DNA from: an uncultured Bacilli bacterium
GTDB taxonomy: Bacteria; Bacillota_I; Bacilli_A; RF39; UBA660
Length of the DNA: 7,337 nt
NCBI GenBank assembly: GCA_934085875.1
Contig: CAKOHQ010000052.1
Location: 1 to 7,337, forward strand
Direction of reading: 5' to 3'
The translations under genes and the position numbers were made by a program. Numbering within the stretch: position 1 is the first letter of the stretch; each line of letters begins with the position of its first letter. Of the stretch, positions 7,113-7,337 are shown piece by piece. Under the pieces are notes generated by a model. It was not told where the DNA came from and ran no database searches. It saw only the letters and a program-made list of their open reading frames with translations.

Positions 7113-7337
7113 TTAATTTGAACAATCTCCTTCAGAATATTTTTTTTCTTGTCCTCCGGGATTATAATATTTACTGCCATTCGATTTAGATTTAGTACCA
7201 TTAATCTTATCTTGACTATCACAAAAATTACTTACTTTATTTTGTACATTTCTAGTTTCTTCTATTAATTGTGATAATATGTTTGATAACTTTAATAAAT
7301 TTTGTTTTGTTTCTGCTCCTATTGTTGTATCATCTGC
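7113..7337 (-). CDS. Small helical T7SS-type protein, 5' end cut by window edge
   Basis: I translated this frame by hand: 74 codons run in from the window edge to a TAA at 7115-7113, and the start lies outside. The visible part is the C-terminal half of a WXG100-like helical hairpin protein: a turn (ADDTTIGAET), a long amphipathic helix rich in Leu, Ile and Gln, then the segment NFCDSQDKINGTKS and a polar tail ending GDCSN. Up to that segment it matches the complete 115-aa protein at 6322-6669 almost residue for residue (D/E and I/V swaps only); beyond it the tails differ. It is therefore a tandem paralog, probably another secreted substrate or partner of the EssC encoded downstream. It is followed after 55 bp by the 123-aa gene. 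The tail carries a second cysteine near its end that the 115-aa tail lacks. That this is a real gene is well supported by the conservation; the secretion role is inferred from the family and the locus. Confidence 0.82.
   Translation of the reverse strand, partial: ADDTTIGAETKQNLLKLSNILSQLIEETRNVQNKVSNFCDSQDKINGTKSKSNGSKYYNPGGQEKKYSEGDCSN
7201..7337 (-). repeat. Direct repeat, copy 1 (in cut paralog)
   Basis: This is the 3' part of the cut small-helical-protein gene. Aligned without gaps to 6380-6516 it differs at 4 of 137 positions, two of which change the amino acid (I/V and D/E). The copy probably continues beyond the window edge. Confidence 0.9.

Noticed and set aside
1..7337. tRNA, rRNA, CRISPR array, insertion sequence or transposase
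   Set aside because: I saw no cloverleaf, regularly spaced repeat, transposase motif or terminal inverted repeat; the only notable repeat is the paralog duplication.

Overview
The window looks like part of a type VII secretion locus of the Firmicutes kind (T7SSb) from a very AT-rich, low-GC Gram-positive bacterium. I judge it very AT-rich by eye and did not count it. The evidence for the system is a full-length EssC (1536 aa) with the family's domain order, an EsaB/YukD-type ubiquitin-like protein beside it, and three small helical proteins of the WXG100/ESAT-6 kind upstream. The 1536 codons of essC hold no in-frame TGA, tryptophan is TGG, and two genes end in TGA. This argues for the standard bacterial code and against Mycoplasma/Spiroplasma-type code 4. 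An uncultured AT-rich gut Bacillota lineage is a reasonable guess, but the sequence alone does not settle the taxon.

Every gene I can support lies on the minus strand, so the window reads from high to low coordinates. First comes the 3' end of a small helical T7SS-type protein, cut by the window edge. A 123-aa helical protein follows, and then a 115-aa protein that is nearly identical over the shared part to the cut one but has a different C-terminal tail. Next are essC and esaB. The spacings are 55, 16, 43 and 3 bp, each start has a Shine-Dalgarno, and I see no GC-rich terminator between them, so these five genes look like one operon.

After esaB comes the only sizeable gap (1148-1403, 256 bp), which holds a weak candidate promoter. 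Two genes of unknown function follow: a 45-aa acidic protein and a 327-aa protein whose start codon lies inside the 3' end of the small gene.

The inferred logic is that the small helical proteins are secreted substrates or substrate partners, EssC is the membrane-anchored motor that recognises and drives them out, and EsaB is a cytosolic accessory or regulator. No esaA, essA or essB gene is visible, so the rest of the machine must lie outside the window or be diverged. The most interesting points are the reversed essC-esaB order, the tandem substrate paralogs that share a body but not a tail, and the unrecognised 45-aa/327-aa pair.
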